Source: an uncultured Oscillibacter sp.
GTDB lineage: Bacteria > Bacillota > Clostridia > Oscillospirales > Oscillospiraceae
DNA: 41,462 nt
Reading direction: 5' to 3'
NCBI RefSeq assembly: GCF_910584465.1
Contig: NZ_CAJUBK010000019.1
Location: 1 to 41,462 of the forward strand
Both the position numbers and the translations under genes were made by a program. Every line of letters begins with the position of its first letter. Position 1 is the stretch's first letter. This document shows positions 16,216-24,978 of the stretch, piece after piece. Under the pieces are notes generated by a model. That model saw only the letters and a program-made list of their open reading frames with translations. It was not told the DNA's origin and made no database searches.

Positions 16216-16340
16216 CTTGCTTTCCTCGAGAGCCTCAGAGCCACTTGCGGCAAAGGAAGCAAAAGAGCTTTCGCGCGCTCTGTTCGTCCGGCGCTGGACC
16301 GGGCCGGAGCGGCGGCGGCCGAGGCTCCGGGCAGCGGACC

Positions 16341-16373
16341 AAATTTGACGGGCGGAAGCCCGTCAAATTTTTT
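16341..16373 (+). terminator. Intrinsic terminator after the hydrogenase
   Basis: A 13-bp perfect stem (16341-16353 with 16358-16370), loop GGAA, followed by further Ts. It lies ~125 bases past the stop. The bases before it (16216-16340) show no gene. Confidence 0.85.
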
Positions 16374-16456
16374 GGGCGGAGGCGTAACGAACGCCATGCC
16401 TTGGGGATATATGGACAGGAACAGGGGCCCGGCAGGGCGAAGGAAGGTGAGCTCCC

Positions 16457-16948
16457 ATGGAGGACATGCAAAAGGTCTATCAGCAGCACGCCCAGACCGT
16501 TTATAAGTTCCTCCTGGCCCAGTGCCGCGACCCGGGGCTGGCCGAGGAGCTGACCCAGGAGGCGTTCTATCAGGCCGTCCGCTCCGTGGACCGCTTCGAC
16601 GGGAGCTGCAAGGTCTCCGTCTGGCTCTGCCAGATCGCCAAGCACCTGTGGTACCAGCACCTGCGCAAGCGCCGGCGGGAGGCCCCGGTCCCGGCCGAGG
16701 AGCTCCCGGAGGCCCCCGGGCCCTCGGCGGAGGAGGGCGTGCTGGAGCGGGAGGGACGAATGGACCTCTTGCGGCTGGTCCACGGCCTCCCCGAGACCCA
16801 GAAGGAGGTCGTGTACCTCCGGGCCTTCGGGGGGCTGAGCTTCCGGGAGATCGGGGACGTGTTCGGGAAGACGGAGACCTGGGCCCGGGTGACCTTTTAC
16901 CGGAGCAAGGAGAGATTACGGAACGGAGGCGGGAGCGATGAAGAATGA
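16457..16948 (+). CDS. ECF-type RNA polymerase sigma factor
   Basis: The protein has 163 residues with only sigma regions 2 and 4. Region 2 (~10-72) covers LAEELTQEAFYQAVRSVDRF and the helix ending in WYQHLRKRR. A Pro/Glu linker follows. Region 4 (~108-158) contains LPETQKEVVYLRAFGGLSF and the helix-turn-helix IGDVFGKTETWARV. AAGGTGAG lies upstream of the ATG at 16457. Its last 11 bases overlap the start of the anti-sigma gene, so the two are translationally coupled and the sigma factor is presumably held inactive by its neighbour. Its own promoter was not identified with confidence. Confidence 0.9.
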   Translation: MEDMQKVYQQHAQTVYKFLLAQCRDPGLAEELTQEAFYQAVRSVDRFDGSCKVSVWLCQIAKHLWYQHLRKRRREAPVPAEELPEAPGPSAEEGVLEREGRMDLLRLVHGLPETQKEVVYLRAFGGLSFREIGDVFGKTETWARVTFYRSKERLRNGGGSDEE

Positions 16949-18020
16949 TCTGACCTGCGGCGTGGTGCGGGATCTGCTGCCCAGCTATGTGGAGGGCCTC
17001 CTCGGCGACGAGTCCCGGGAGGCGGTGGACCGGCACCTGGAGGGCTGCCCGGAGTGCCGGGAGCGGGAGGAGACCATGGCCTCTCCGGCGGGGGAGGCAG
17101 AGGAGACCGCCAAGGAAGTCAATTACCTCAAGCGGCTGAAGAAGGGGACCTTCAAGAAAATCGCCCTGGCGGTGGTCTGCACGGCGCTGGTGGTAGTGGC
17201 GGGCTTCCTGACGAAGGAGTTCGTCATCGGCCGGGCCCCGGACCCGGAGAGCATCAGTATCCAGCTGGCCCAGGTGGACGAGGACAGCAACCTGACCCTG
17301 CTGTTGGACACCTACTGGGGGGCCTATGAGCTCCGGGGGCTGAAGGCCGACACGAAGGACAGGATCCTCCGCTACACCGCCCGGGAGGTCCGGGTGAACG
17401 TCTTCCAGACCCTGTTTATGCGGGAGAACATCGGCGGCATGACGGGATACTGGAAGCAGATCCCCCTGTCCATTCCTCTGGACGGCCTGGACGAGGTGTG
17501 GATCTGCGGGCGGCTGGTGTGGCAGGACGGGGTCATCATCGACCGGGACACTCTGCGGCTGCTGGACGCCAAGACTCCCTACTGCGGGGACGCCCCGGCC
17601 CTGGGACGCATCGCGAATATCCTGCAAATCGGAAACCTGGGGGCCTATACCACGGAATTACAGACATCCAGGGAGCCCTACCGCTGGACGCTGAATTTTT
17701 CCGAGCAGATGAGCCAGCCGGAAGAGGCGCTGATGACGCGCAACATGTATGTGATTCTGGCCCTGGTGGACAACCTGGGGGAGGTGCGGTATAGGCTGCC
17801 GGATATCGAGCATATCCAGGTGGCTCAGTGGAGCCTGGGAGGCGACATGCAAAGGGAACGGACCGGCCGGGGAATCGCTTCCCTTACAGGAAAATACAAC
17901 GCCGCCAACGGCACGGCTTTGGAGGCGAAGGAGGACATCCGGGATTACACCCAGTCTCCGGCGGAGTTCCAGCAGTTTTTGGATGTTCTGAACTGGTACT
18001 TCCGGGAGTACAAGCAGTAA
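16938..18020 (+). CDS. Membrane-anchored anti-sigma factor with zf-HC2 domain
   Basis: The protein has 360 residues. The N-terminal anti-sigma zinc-binding domain has Cys7, His33, Cys37 and Cys40 (RHLEGCPECRE), the HxxxCxxC pattern of ZAS/zf-HC2 proteins. A single membrane helix lies at ~74-92 (IALAVVCTALVVVAGFL), followed by an extracytoplasmic domain of ~265 residues that could sense envelope stress. The start at 16938 lies within the sigma gene. Release of the sigma factor would normally need regulated proteolysis or a conformational change; no dedicated protease is next to it. The operon ends at a strong terminator. Confidence 0.85.
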   Translation: MKNDLTCGVVRDLLPSYVEGLLGDESREAVDRHLEGCPECREREETMASPAGEAEETAKEVNYLKRLKKGTFKKIALAVVCTALVVVAGFLTKEFVIGRAPDPESISIQLAQVDEDSNLTLLLDTYWGAYELRGLKADTKDRILRYTAREVRVNVFQTLFMRENIGGMTGYWKQIPLSIPLDGLDEVWICGRLVWQDGVIIDRDTLRLLDAKTPYCGDAPALGRIANILQIGNLGAYTTELQTSREPYRWTLNFSEQMSQPEEALMTRNMYVILALVDNLGEVRYRLPDIEHIQVAQWSLGGDMQRERTGRGIASLTGKYNAANGTALEAKEDIRDYTQSPAEFQQFLDVLNWYFREYKQ

Positions 18021-18034
18021 CGCCCCCGCACAGG

Positions 18035-18065
18035 AAAAGGACCGCCCTTCGGGGCGGTCCTTTTT
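18035..18065. terminator. Bidirectional terminator between anti-sigma and carB-dapF
   Basis: Stem of 13 bp (18035-18047 with 18052-18064), loop TTCG, flanked by As on one side and Ts on the other. It serves both convergent genes. Confidence 0.88.
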
Positions 18066-18090
18066 GTAATAATATGTCGACAGTATCCAC

Positions 18091-21000
18091 TCAGTATTCG
18101 ATTTCCCCCGTATACACCAGCTTCGCGTCCCCGGTCAGGGTGACGCCCTCGTCGGTGTAGTGGACGATGAGCTCCCCGCCCTTCACCCGGACGGTGATGT
18201 CCCGGCCCTTCTCGCAAAGGCCGTTGGCCACGGCGGCGACCACCGCCGCGCACGCCCCTGTGCCGCAGGCCATGGTCTCGCCGCTGCCCCGCTCCCAGAC
18301 CCGCATCTTGATCGTGCTGGGGTTCACCACCCGGATGAACTCCGTGTTGATCCGCTCCGGGAAATAGGGCGCGTGCTCGAACCGGGGGCCGATGAAGTCG
18401 ATGTCCACGGCGTCCACCCGGTCGCAGAAGACCACGCAGTGGGGGTTGCCCATGTCCACGCAGGTGATGCGGTAGGGCCGTCCGGCGATGCGGACGGGGT
18501 AGTCCACCACCTGCTTTTCCGCGATGGTGAACTTCAGCGCCGCGGTGTCCAGCGCGGCTTTCCCCATGTCCACACAGGCGGAGGTCACCTTCCCGCTGGT
18601 GGTGTAGAGCGTCACGGACTTCACGCCGCTGGCCGTCTCCACCGTCAGGGACTCCTTGTCCGCGAAGCCGCTGTCATGGAGGTACTTCCCCACGCACCGA
18701 AGGGCGTTGCCCGCCATCTTCCCCTCGCTGCCGTCGGCGTTGAACATGCGCATCTTCGCGTCGGCCACGGCGGAGCGCTCCATGAGGATGATGCCGTCGG
18801 CCCCCACGCCGTAGTGCCGGTCGCAGAAGGTGACGCAGAGGGACTCCGGACAGGAGATCTGCCCGTCGAAGTTTTCCAGGAAGATGTAGTCGTTGCCGCA
18901 GGTCTGCATCTTGGTGAAGCGGAGCGTCTCCCGGTGGGAGCGGAGGTGGCAGATGTCCACCAGCTCCGTGTTGCCCTGGTTGTACCGGGACTCCAGGATG
19001 TCCGCCAGGGCCCCGGCGGTATCCAGGCTGGTCAGGCAGGGGATGCCCAGCTGGACGCAGCGGTGGTTCAGGCGGATGAAGTCCCGGATGTACTCCGGCT
19101 CCGTGGATCCGGTGAGGATCACGTAGTCGATCTTCCCGTCCTCCAGGAGCTGGAAGACCCGGTTGTCCTGGCCCAGCTTGCCCACGACCTCCACGCTGGT
19201 GCCCAGCTGCTCGATCTCGTGGGCGGTGCCGTCGGTGGCGTAGAGCCGGAAGCCCAGCTCGTCCAGCTTCCGGGCGGTGTCCAGGATCTCCGGCTGGTCC
19301 CGGCGGTTCACGGAGATGAGGACGCCGTTCTTCTCCTCGCTCTCCACCTTGTACCCGGCGGAGACCAGGCCCTTGAACAGCGCCTCCTGCATGTCCTTGC
19401 CCAGGCCCAGGACCTCGCCGGTGGACTTCATCTCCGGGGAGAGGGCCGCGTTGGCGTCGGTGATCTTCTCGAAGGAGAAGACGGGGACCTTGACGGCGAC
19501 GTAGGGCGGCTGCTTATAGAGCCCGGTGCCGTAGCCCAGGGACCTGAGAGGCCGGCCCACCATGACCCGGGTGGCCAGGTCCACCATGGGCACGCCGGTG
19601 ACCTTGGAGATATAGGGCACCGTCCGGCTGGCGCGGGGGTTGACCTCGATGACGTACAGCTCGCCCTGGTAGATGAGGTACTGGATGTTGATGAGGCCCT
19701 TCGTGCCCAGGGAGAGGGCCAGCTTCTCGGAGCAGTCGATGATGGTCCCCAGCATCCGGTCGCCGATGGAGAAGGGCGGGTAGACGGCGATGGAGTCGCC
19801 GGAGTGGACGCCGGTGCGCTCGATGTGCTGCATGACGCCGGGGATCAGCACGTCCGTGCCGTCGGAGATGACGTCGACCTCCAGCTCCTTGCCCATGAGA
19901 TACTGGTCCACCAGGACGGGGTTCTCCACCTTCCCGGAGAGGATGACCTCCATATAGGTCCGCACGTCCTGGTCGTTGTGGGCGATGACCATGTTCTGCC
20001 CGCCGATGACGTAGGAGGGGCGGAGCAGGACGGGATAGCCCAGCTCGTTCGCCGCCGCCAGGGCCTCGTCCATGCCCAGGACGCCCCGGCCCTGGGGGCG
20101 CTTGATGTGGAAGCGCTCCAACAGCGCGTCGAACCGCTCCCGGTCCTCCGCCATGTCGATGGACTCGGCGCTGGTGCCCAGGATGGGGATGCCCCGGCTG
20201 TCCAGGAACTTGGTCAGCTTGATGGCGGTCTGCCCGCCGAAGGCCACCACCACGCCCACGGGCTTTTCCACATCGATGATGTGCATCACGTCCTCGGGAT
20301 ACAGCGGCTCGAAGTACAGCCGGTCGGCGGTGTCGTAGTCCGTGGAGACGGTCTCCGGGTTGTTGTTCACGATGACCACGTCATAGCCCAGCTCCTTCAG
20401 CGTCCAGACGCAGTGGACGGAGGAGTAGTCGAACTCGATGCCCTGCCCGATGCGGATGGGGCCGGAGCCCAGGACCATGATGACGGGCCGGCCGGACCGG
20501 GGGAAGGTCCGGGACTCGCAGGAGCGGTCGAAGCTGGAATAGAAGTAGGGGGTCTCCGCGTCGAACTCCGCGCCGCAGGTGTCCACCATCTTGTATACGG
20601 CCTTCCGGCTCTCCTCCGGGAGCCTGTCCGCCCCGGAGAGGCGGAGGAGGGTCTCGTCCGGATAGCCCAGGCGCTTGCCGGTGGCGTGATTTTCCGCCGT
20701 CAGGCCGTCTTTTTCCAGGGAGGTCTCGAAGTCGGCCATGCCCTTCAGCTTCCAGAGGAACCAGCGGTCGATGCGGGTGATGCCGAAGACCTCGTCCACG
20801 GACACGCCGGACTTCAGCGCCTCGAAGACGGTGAAGATCCGGTGGTCGTCCACCCGGCGCAGGCGCTCCCAGATGGGGGCGTCGCCGTCGGGCCTGCGGT
20901 CCAGGCAGTCCATGCCGATCTCCGCGCCCCGGACGGCCTTCATCAGGGCCATCTCGAAGGAGGGGGCGATGGACATGACCTCGCCGGTGGCCTTCATCTG

Positions 21001-22122
21001 GGTGCCCAGGGTCCGGGAGGCGTCGGCGAACTTGTCGAAGGGCCATTTCGGCATCTTGACGACGATGTAGTCCAACGTCGGCTCGAAGCAGGCGCAGGTC
21101 TTCCCGGTGATGTCGTTGCGGATCTCGTCCAGGGTGTAGCCCAGGGCGATCTTCGCGGTGATCTTGGCGATGGGATAGCCCGTGGCCTTGGAGGCCAGGG
21201 CGGAGGAGCGGGAGACGCGGGGGTTGACCTCGATCACGGCGTACTCGAAGCTGTCCGGATCCAGGGCCAGCTGGACGTTGCACCCGCCCACGATGCCCAG
21301 GTGCGTGATGATGTCCAGGGAGGCGGAGCGGAGCATCTGGAACTCCCGGTCCGCCAGGGTCTGGGTGGGGGCCACGACGATGGAGTCGCCGGTGTGGACG
21401 CCCACGGGGTCCAGGTTCTCCATGGAGCAGACGGCGATGACGTTGCCCGCGCCGTCCCGCATGGTCTCGAACTCGATCTCCTTCCAGCCGAAGATGGCCT
21501 TCTCGATCAGGACCTGGGTGATGGGGGAGGCGTCCAGGCCCGTCTGGGCGATGATCCGGAGCTCCTTCTCGTCCTTGGCCGCGCCGCCGCCCGCGCCGCC
21601 CAGGGTGAAGGCGGGACGGACGATGACGGGATAGCCGATGCGCCGGGCGGCCTCCAGGGCGCCCTCCACGGTCTCGGCGATCTCGGAGGCGATGACGGGC
21701 TGTCCGATCTGGGCCATGGCCTCCTTGAAAAGCTCCCGGTCCTCGGCCCGGGAGATGGCGGCGGCGTCGGTGCCCAGGAGGCGGACGCCCTGCTCCTGGA
21801 GGAAGCCCTCCTTGTCCAGCTGCATGGCCAGGGTCAGGCCGGTCTGTCCCCCCAGGCCCGCCAGGATGGAGTCCGGTTTTTCCTTGCGGATGATGCGCTT
21901 CATGGTCTCCACGGTGAGGGGCTCCAGGTAGATCTCGTCGGCCATGGCCTGGTCGGTCATGATGGTGGCGGGGTTGGAGTTGCACAGGACCACGTCCACC
22001 CCGGCCTCCTTGAGGACGCGGCAGGCCTGGGCCCCGGCGTAGTCGAACTCGGCGGCCTGGCCGATGACGATGGGGCCGGAGCCGATGACCAGGACCTTTT
22101 GGATGCTCTTATCCAGCGGCAT
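18091..22122 (-). CDS. carB: Carbamoyl-phosphate synthase large subunit fused to diaminopimelate epimerase-like domain
   Basis: One uninterrupted frame of 1343 residues. Residues 1 to ~1065 are a full-length CarB: two ATP-grasp halves (IGSGPIVIGQAAEFDYAGAQ and LGSGPIRIGQGIEFDYSSVH) and the C-terminal allosteric MGS-like domain ending in ALADILESRYNQGNTELVDI. It makes carbamoyl phosphate for pyrimidines and arginine with CarA. From ~1066 (LRFTKMQTCGNDYIF) a complete DapF follows, which normally converts LL- to meso-diaminopimelate for lysine and peptidoglycan. The second catalytic Cys is present (Cys1286, ETMACGTGACAA). The first appears as Ala1137 (KMAGNALRC, where CGN is expected). No stop codon or well-placed internal start was seen at the junction. 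It overlaps the carA stop as TAATG. Confidence 0.9.
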   Translation of the reverse strand: MPLDKSIQKVLVIGSGPIVIGQAAEFDYAGAQACRVLKEAGVDVVLCNSNPATIMTDQAMADEIYLEPLTVETMKRIIRKEKPDSILAGLGGQTGLTLAMQLDKEGFLQEQGVRLLGTDAAAISRAEDRELFKEAMAQIGQPVIASEIAETVEGALEAARRIGYPVIVRPAFTLGGAGGGAAKDEKELRIIAQTGLDASPITQVLIEKAIFGWKEIEFETMRDGAGNVIAVCSMENLDPVGVHTGDSIVVAPTQTLADREFQMLRSASLDIITHLGIVGGCNVQLALDPDSFEYAVIEVNPRVSRSSALASKATGYPIAKITAKIALGYTLDEIRNDITGKTCACFEPTLDYIVVKMPKWPFDKFADASRTLGTQMKATGEVMSIAPSFEMALMKAVRGAEIGMDCLDRRPDGDAPIWERLRRVDDHRIFTVFEALKSGVSVDEVFGITRIDRWFLWKLKGMADFETSLEKDGLTAENHATGKRLGYPDETLLRLSGADRLPEESRKAVYKMVDTCGAEFDAETPYFYSSFDRSCESRTFPRSGRPVIMVLGSGPIRIGQGIEFDYSSVHCVWTLKELGYDVVIVNNNPETVSTDYDTADRLYFEPLYPEDVMHIIDVEKPVGVVVAFGGQTAIKLTKFLDSRGIPILGTSAESIDMAEDRERFDALLERFHIKRPQGRGVLGMDEALAAANELGYPVLLRPSYVIGGQNMVIAHNDQDVRTYMEVILSGKVENPVLVDQYLMGKELEVDVISDGTDVLIPGVMQHIERTGVHSGDSIAVYPPFSIGDRMLGTIIDCSEKLALSLGTKGLINIQYLIYQGELYVIEVNPRASRTVPYISKVTGVPMVDLATRVMVGRPLRSLGYGTGLYKQPPYVAVKVPVFSFEKITDANAALSPEMKSTGEVLGLGKDMQEALFKGLVSAGYKVESEEKNGVLISVNRRDQPEILDTARKLDELGFRLYATDGTAHEIEQLGTSVEVVGKLGQDNRVFQLLEDGKIDYVILTGSTEPEYIRDFIRLNHRCVQLGIPCLTSLDTAGALADILESRYNQGNTELVDICHLRSHRETLRFTKMQTCGNDYIFLENFDGQISCPESLCVTFCDRHYGVGADGIILMERSAVADAKMRMFNADGSEGKMAGNALRCVGKYLHDSGFADKESLTVETASGVKSVTLYTTSGKVTSACVDMGKAALDTAALKFTIAEKQVVDYPVRIAGRPYRITCVDMGNPHCVVFCDRVDAVDIDFIGPRFEHAPYFPERINTEFIRVVNPSTIKMRVWERGSGETMACGTGACAAVVAAVANGLCEKGRDITVRVKGGELIVHYTDEGVTLTGDAKLVYTGEIEY

Positions 22123-23189
22123 TACCGGTCGCCTCCCTTCATCAGATCCACGAAGCGGTCGAAGAGGAACGCGGTGTCGTGGGGGCCGCTCCGGGCCTCG
22201 GGGTGGAACTGGACGGTGAAGGCCCGGAGGTCCGGGTAATCCATGCCCTCGCAGGTGCCGTCGTTGGCGTTGGCGAAGGAGACCCGGCCGATCTTCACGG
22301 AGCTGCCGTCCACGGCGTAGCCATGGTTCTGGCTGGTGATGTAGGTCCTGGGGCCGTTCAGGTCCCGGACGGGCTGGTTCACGCCCCGGTGGCCGTATTT
22401 CAGCTTATAGGTGGACCCGCCCGCCGCCAGGGCGGTGAGCTGATGGCCTAGGCAGATGCCGAAGAGGGGGACCCTGCCCAGGAGCTTTTGGATCTGCTCG
22501 ATCTGGAAGACGTCCTCCGCCGGGTCGCCGGGGCCGTTGGAGAGCATGACGCCGTCGGGGCGGAGGGACAGCACGTCCTCCGCGGAGGCGGAGGCGGGGA
22601 GGACCGTGACCTCACAGCCCCGTCTGCAGAGCTCCTGGATGATGTTGGATTTCGCGCCGTAGTCCAGCAGGGCGACGCGGGAGCGCGGCCCGCCCTCCGC
22701 GGGGAAGACGGCGGGCCCCTCCCGGGTGACGGCGTCCACCACGCCGGTGACGGCGTAGCGTTCCAGCGCGGAGAGGTCCCCGGGGACCTCTCCGCAGATC
22801 ATGGCGTTCATGACGCCGGACTCCCGGATGATCCGGGTGATCTGGCGGGTGTCCACGCCGCAGAGGCCGGGGACGCCCCGCTCCTTCAAAAAGCCGTCCA
22901 GCCCGCCGCCGCAGCGGAAGTTGGAGGGGTGGCCGCAGCACTCCCGGACCACGTAGCCCTTGACATGGCAGGCGCCCTCGAAGTCCTCGGGGATGACGCC
23001 GTAGTTGCCGATGAGGGGATAGGTCTGCATGACGATCTGCCCGGCGTAGCTGGGGTCGGTCAGGGTCTCTATGTAACCGCACATGCCGGTGGTGAAGACC
23101 AGCTCGCCGATGGCCCCGCCGGCGTCCGCGCCGAACCGGAGCCCCTCGAAGACCTGGCCGTCCGCCAGTACCAAATAGCCTTTTTCCAT
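22122..23189 (-). CDS. carA: Carbamoyl-phosphate synthase small subunit
   Basis: The protein has 355 residues. The N-terminal half is the small-subunit-specific domain; the C-terminal half is a class I glutamine amidotransferase with the nucleophile Cys in FGICLGHQL and the His-Glu pair in VQFHPEARSGP. It hydrolyses glutamine and passes ammonia to CarB. The start at 23189 has GGAGG five bases upstream; a GTG two codons earlier would be too close to it. It overlaps carB by one base, so the two are translationally coupled. The promoter is at 23229-23257. I saw no obvious PyrR attenuator hairpin in the ~40-base leader. Confidence 0.95.
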   Translation of the reverse strand: MEKGYLVLADGQVFEGLRFGADAGGAIGELVFTTGMCGYIETLTDPSYAGQIVMQTYPLIGNYGVIPEDFEGACHVKGYVVRECCGHPSNFRCGGGLDGFLKERGVPGLCGVDTRQITRIIRESGVMNAMICGEVPGDLSALERYAVTGVVDAVTREGPAVFPAEGGPRSRVALLDYGAKSNIIQELCRRGCEVTVLPASASAEDVLSLRPDGVMLSNGPGDPAEDVFQIEQIQKLLGRVPLFGICLGHQLTALAAGGSTYKLKYGHRGVNQPVRDLNGPRTYITSQNHGYAVDGSSVKIGRVSFANANDGTCEGMDYPDLRAFTVQFHPEARSGPHDTAFLFDRFVDLMKGGDR

Positions 23190-23228
23190 AGACACCTCCA
23201 GGGTCCTTTGACGATCCTTATCTCCTTT

Positions 23229-23257
23229 ATTATGATGGGTTTTGCCCTCAGCGTCAA
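23229..23257 (-). promoter_or_regulatory. Promoter of carA-carB/dapF
   Basis: Minus-strand TTGACG (23252-23257) and CATAAT (23229-23234), 17-bp spacer, ~40 bases upstream of carA. Confidence 0.75.
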
Positions 23258-23330
23258 TGACGGAATGCCCGGCGGGCGGCGAAGTTTTCTGCGTAAAGGT
23301 ATTACTTTTTGTTGAAAACGTTCATAGTGG

Positions 23331-23350
23331 GGCCCCGGCCGGGGCCCCAG
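23331..23350 (-). terminator. GC hairpin after the ferredoxin gene
   Basis: A 20-base palindrome of GGGGCCCC units just past the ferredoxin stop. It lacks a proper T-run, so termination is only likely. Confidence 0.35.
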
Positions 23351-23357
23351 GGGCCGC

Positions 23358-23537
23358 TCAGCCGATGCTGATTGCGCTGACCGGGCACTCGTCCCGGGCG
23401 GACTGGGCCGCGTCCAGCGCTCCGTCCGGGATCTCGCCGCCGTGGGCGAAGCCGTCGTCCCCCATGGTGAACACCTCGGGGCAGTTCCCGGCGCAGAGGC
23501 CGCAGCTGATGCAGTTCTCGTTCACAGTCGCCTTCAT
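23358..23537 (-). CDS. Ferredoxin, single [4Fe-4S] cluster
   Basis: The protein has 59 residues. The ligands are CISCGLC (first three Cys) and the Cys of DECPVSAI near the C-terminus, the single-cluster pattern of Thermotoga-type ferredoxins. The Cys of GNCPEVF is the usual extra residue. The acidic composition fits an electron carrier. AAGGAGG lies six bases before the ATG at 23537; the longer open frame upstream is not supported. It follows the decarboxylase-like gene after ~97 bases. Possible partners here are the hydrogenase or the radical-SAM maturase upstream; this is inference. Confidence 0.88.
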   Translation of the reverse strand: MKATVNENCISCGLCAGNCPEVFTMGDDGFAHGGEIPDGALDAAQSARDECPVSAISIG

Positions 23538-23562
23538 AGCTTCCTCCTTGGATGATAAAGAT

Positions 23563-23587
23563 CGCCCCGTCCCAGAGGAACGGGGCG
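23563..23587 (-). terminator. Hairpin between decarboxylase and ferredoxin genes
   Basis: CGCCCCGT (23563-23570) pairs with ACGGGGCG (23580-23587) and is followed on the minus strand by ATCTTTATC, a weak T-run. It may attenuate read-through into the ferredoxin gene. Confidence 0.4.
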
Positions 23588-23634
23588 TACGGCATAGTGT
23601 GCCTCTTTTTTTGGTTTTCAATCCCGGGGGCGCG

Positions 23635-24978
23635 TCATCCTTTCAAAACATCGACGGTCTTGACGCCGTGGCGGCGGAACAGCGCCAGCGCCGCTTCCCC
23701 GATCCGCTCCCCGGACACGGCGATGGGCACCGCCGGGGGGCAGCTCACTGTAGGCGCGCCGCAGATCCGGCCCAGGCTCTGCTCCGCCGGGACGGACTCG
23801 CAGGGGGCGAGGAGGGCGTCCCGGATGGACAGGACGCGCTCCCCCTTCGCCGGGGGCAGGGCGGGGCGGGGGAGGGGAGGCCCCGGCGCGGCGCGGCCCA
23901 GGGCGTCCGCCATGGCCCGCATGGCCCCCCGGTCCGTGGAGCCGGAGGCCATGAGGACCACATGGTCTTCGTCCGCGTGCTCCGGGACCACGCCCTCCGC
24001 CCGGAGGAGGCCCGCCAGGGAGGAGCCGCTCCAGCCGGAGGCGGCGGCGTTTATGGTGAGCTTCAAAGGCTCTTCCCCCGTCAGGACCCAGCCCCGGCCG
24101 GAGAGCTCCCGCTTCACCGCGTCCAGTGCGCCGGCGGCGGCCCGGATGCGCTCCGGCTCCCCGTCCGCCAGGGCCCGGTTGCAAAGATCCAGGGAGGCCA
24201 GTATCAGGTACGACGGGCTGGTGGACCCGAAGAGGGCCAGCGCCGCCCTGGCGCGTCCCCGGAGCGCCGCCGGGGCGGACTTGGCGACGTGCAGGTACGC
24301 CCCCCCGGTGAGGACGGGGAGGGTCTTGTGGGCGGAGTCACAGCACAGGTCCGCGCCCAGGTCCAGCGGGTGCCGGGAGGGCTCCAAAAAGCGCAGGTAG
24401 GCTCCGTGGGCGTTGTCCACCAGGAGGAGGGTCCCGCGGCGGCGGCAGACCTCCGCCAGGGCGGGGATGCCGGCCATGCCGCCCAGGTAGTCCGGGCTGG
24501 TGATGTACACGGCGGCGGGAGGGGCCTCCAGGGCGTCCAGCGCCCGCTCCAGGCCCTCCGCCGTGACGGGACAGGCGCAGAGGGGAGCGCCGTCCTCCTC
24601 GGGCCAGAGCCACACGGTCTCGAACCCCAGGAGGGCGGCGGCGTAGACGAAGGCTTTGTGGACGTTCCGGGCGGCGGCGACGACGGGCGGCGTGCCCCGG
24701 GGCCGGGCCTGGAGGGCCAGGTACAGCATGGCCCGGATGCACTGGCTGGAGCCCCCGGCGGAGTAGAAGGTCGCCCCGGAGCCGAAGAGGGCGGCGGCGT
24801 TCCCCTCGCTCCGGGCGATGATGCCGGACGCCTCGTAGAGGGAGTCGGCCCCCTCGATCTCGGTGATGTCCCACGCCTCGCAGCCCAGGGGGCCGGAGCC
24901 CTTGTGCCCCGGCATGTGGAAGCGGCGGGCGCCCTCCCGCCGGTAGGACCGCAGGAAGTCCCAGATGGGCGTGGTCAC
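23635..24978 (-). CDS. PLP-dependent Orn/Lys/Arg decarboxylase-family protein
   Basis: The protein has 447 residues, in the size range of the short clostridial and bacillary members (SpeA/YaaO type). The N-terminal motif RFHMPGHKGS and the cofactor site CDSAHKTLP with Lys218 as Schiff-base residue are clear, as are the cofactor Asp and His in LLVDNAHGAY. It would decarboxylate a basic amino acid to a polyamine or diamine; the exact substrate cannot be read from the sequence. The start is a GTG at 24978 overlapping the maturase stop as GTGA, with GGAGGAGG upstream, so it is coupled to the SCIFF maturase gene. The codons upstream in the frame belong to that gene. Confidence 0.82.
   Translation of the reverse strand: MTTPIWDFLRSYRREGARRFHMPGHKGSGPLGCEAWDITEIEGADSLYEASGIIARSEGNAAALFGSGATFYSAGGSSQCIRAMLYLALQARPRGTPPVVAAARNVHKAFVYAAALLGFETVWLWPEEDGAPLCACPVTAEGLERALDALEAPPAAVYITSPDYLGGMAGIPALAEVCRRRGTLLLVDNAHGAYLRFLEPSRHPLDLGADLCCDSAHKTLPVLTGGAYLHVAKSAPAALRGRARAALALFGSTSPSYLILASLDLCNRALADGEPERIRAAAGALDAVKRELSGRGWVLTGEEPLKLTINAAASGWSGSSLAGLLRAEGVVPEHADEDHVVLMASGSTDRGAMRAMADALGRAAPGPPLPRPALPPAKGERVLSIRDALLAPCESVPAEQSLGRICGAPTVSCPPAVPIAVSGERIGEAALALFRRHGVKTVDVLKG

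Noticed and set aside
18160..22239. A 1359-codon open frame antisense to carB-dapF
   Set aside because: It lacks a ribosome site, has the Gly/His/Asp/Val-rich composition of an antisense shadow in GC-rich DNA, and the minus strand encodes a clearly recognisable protein. The same reasoning removes 26837-29824 plus, 5098-6735 minus and the upstream part of 1423-4395 minus.
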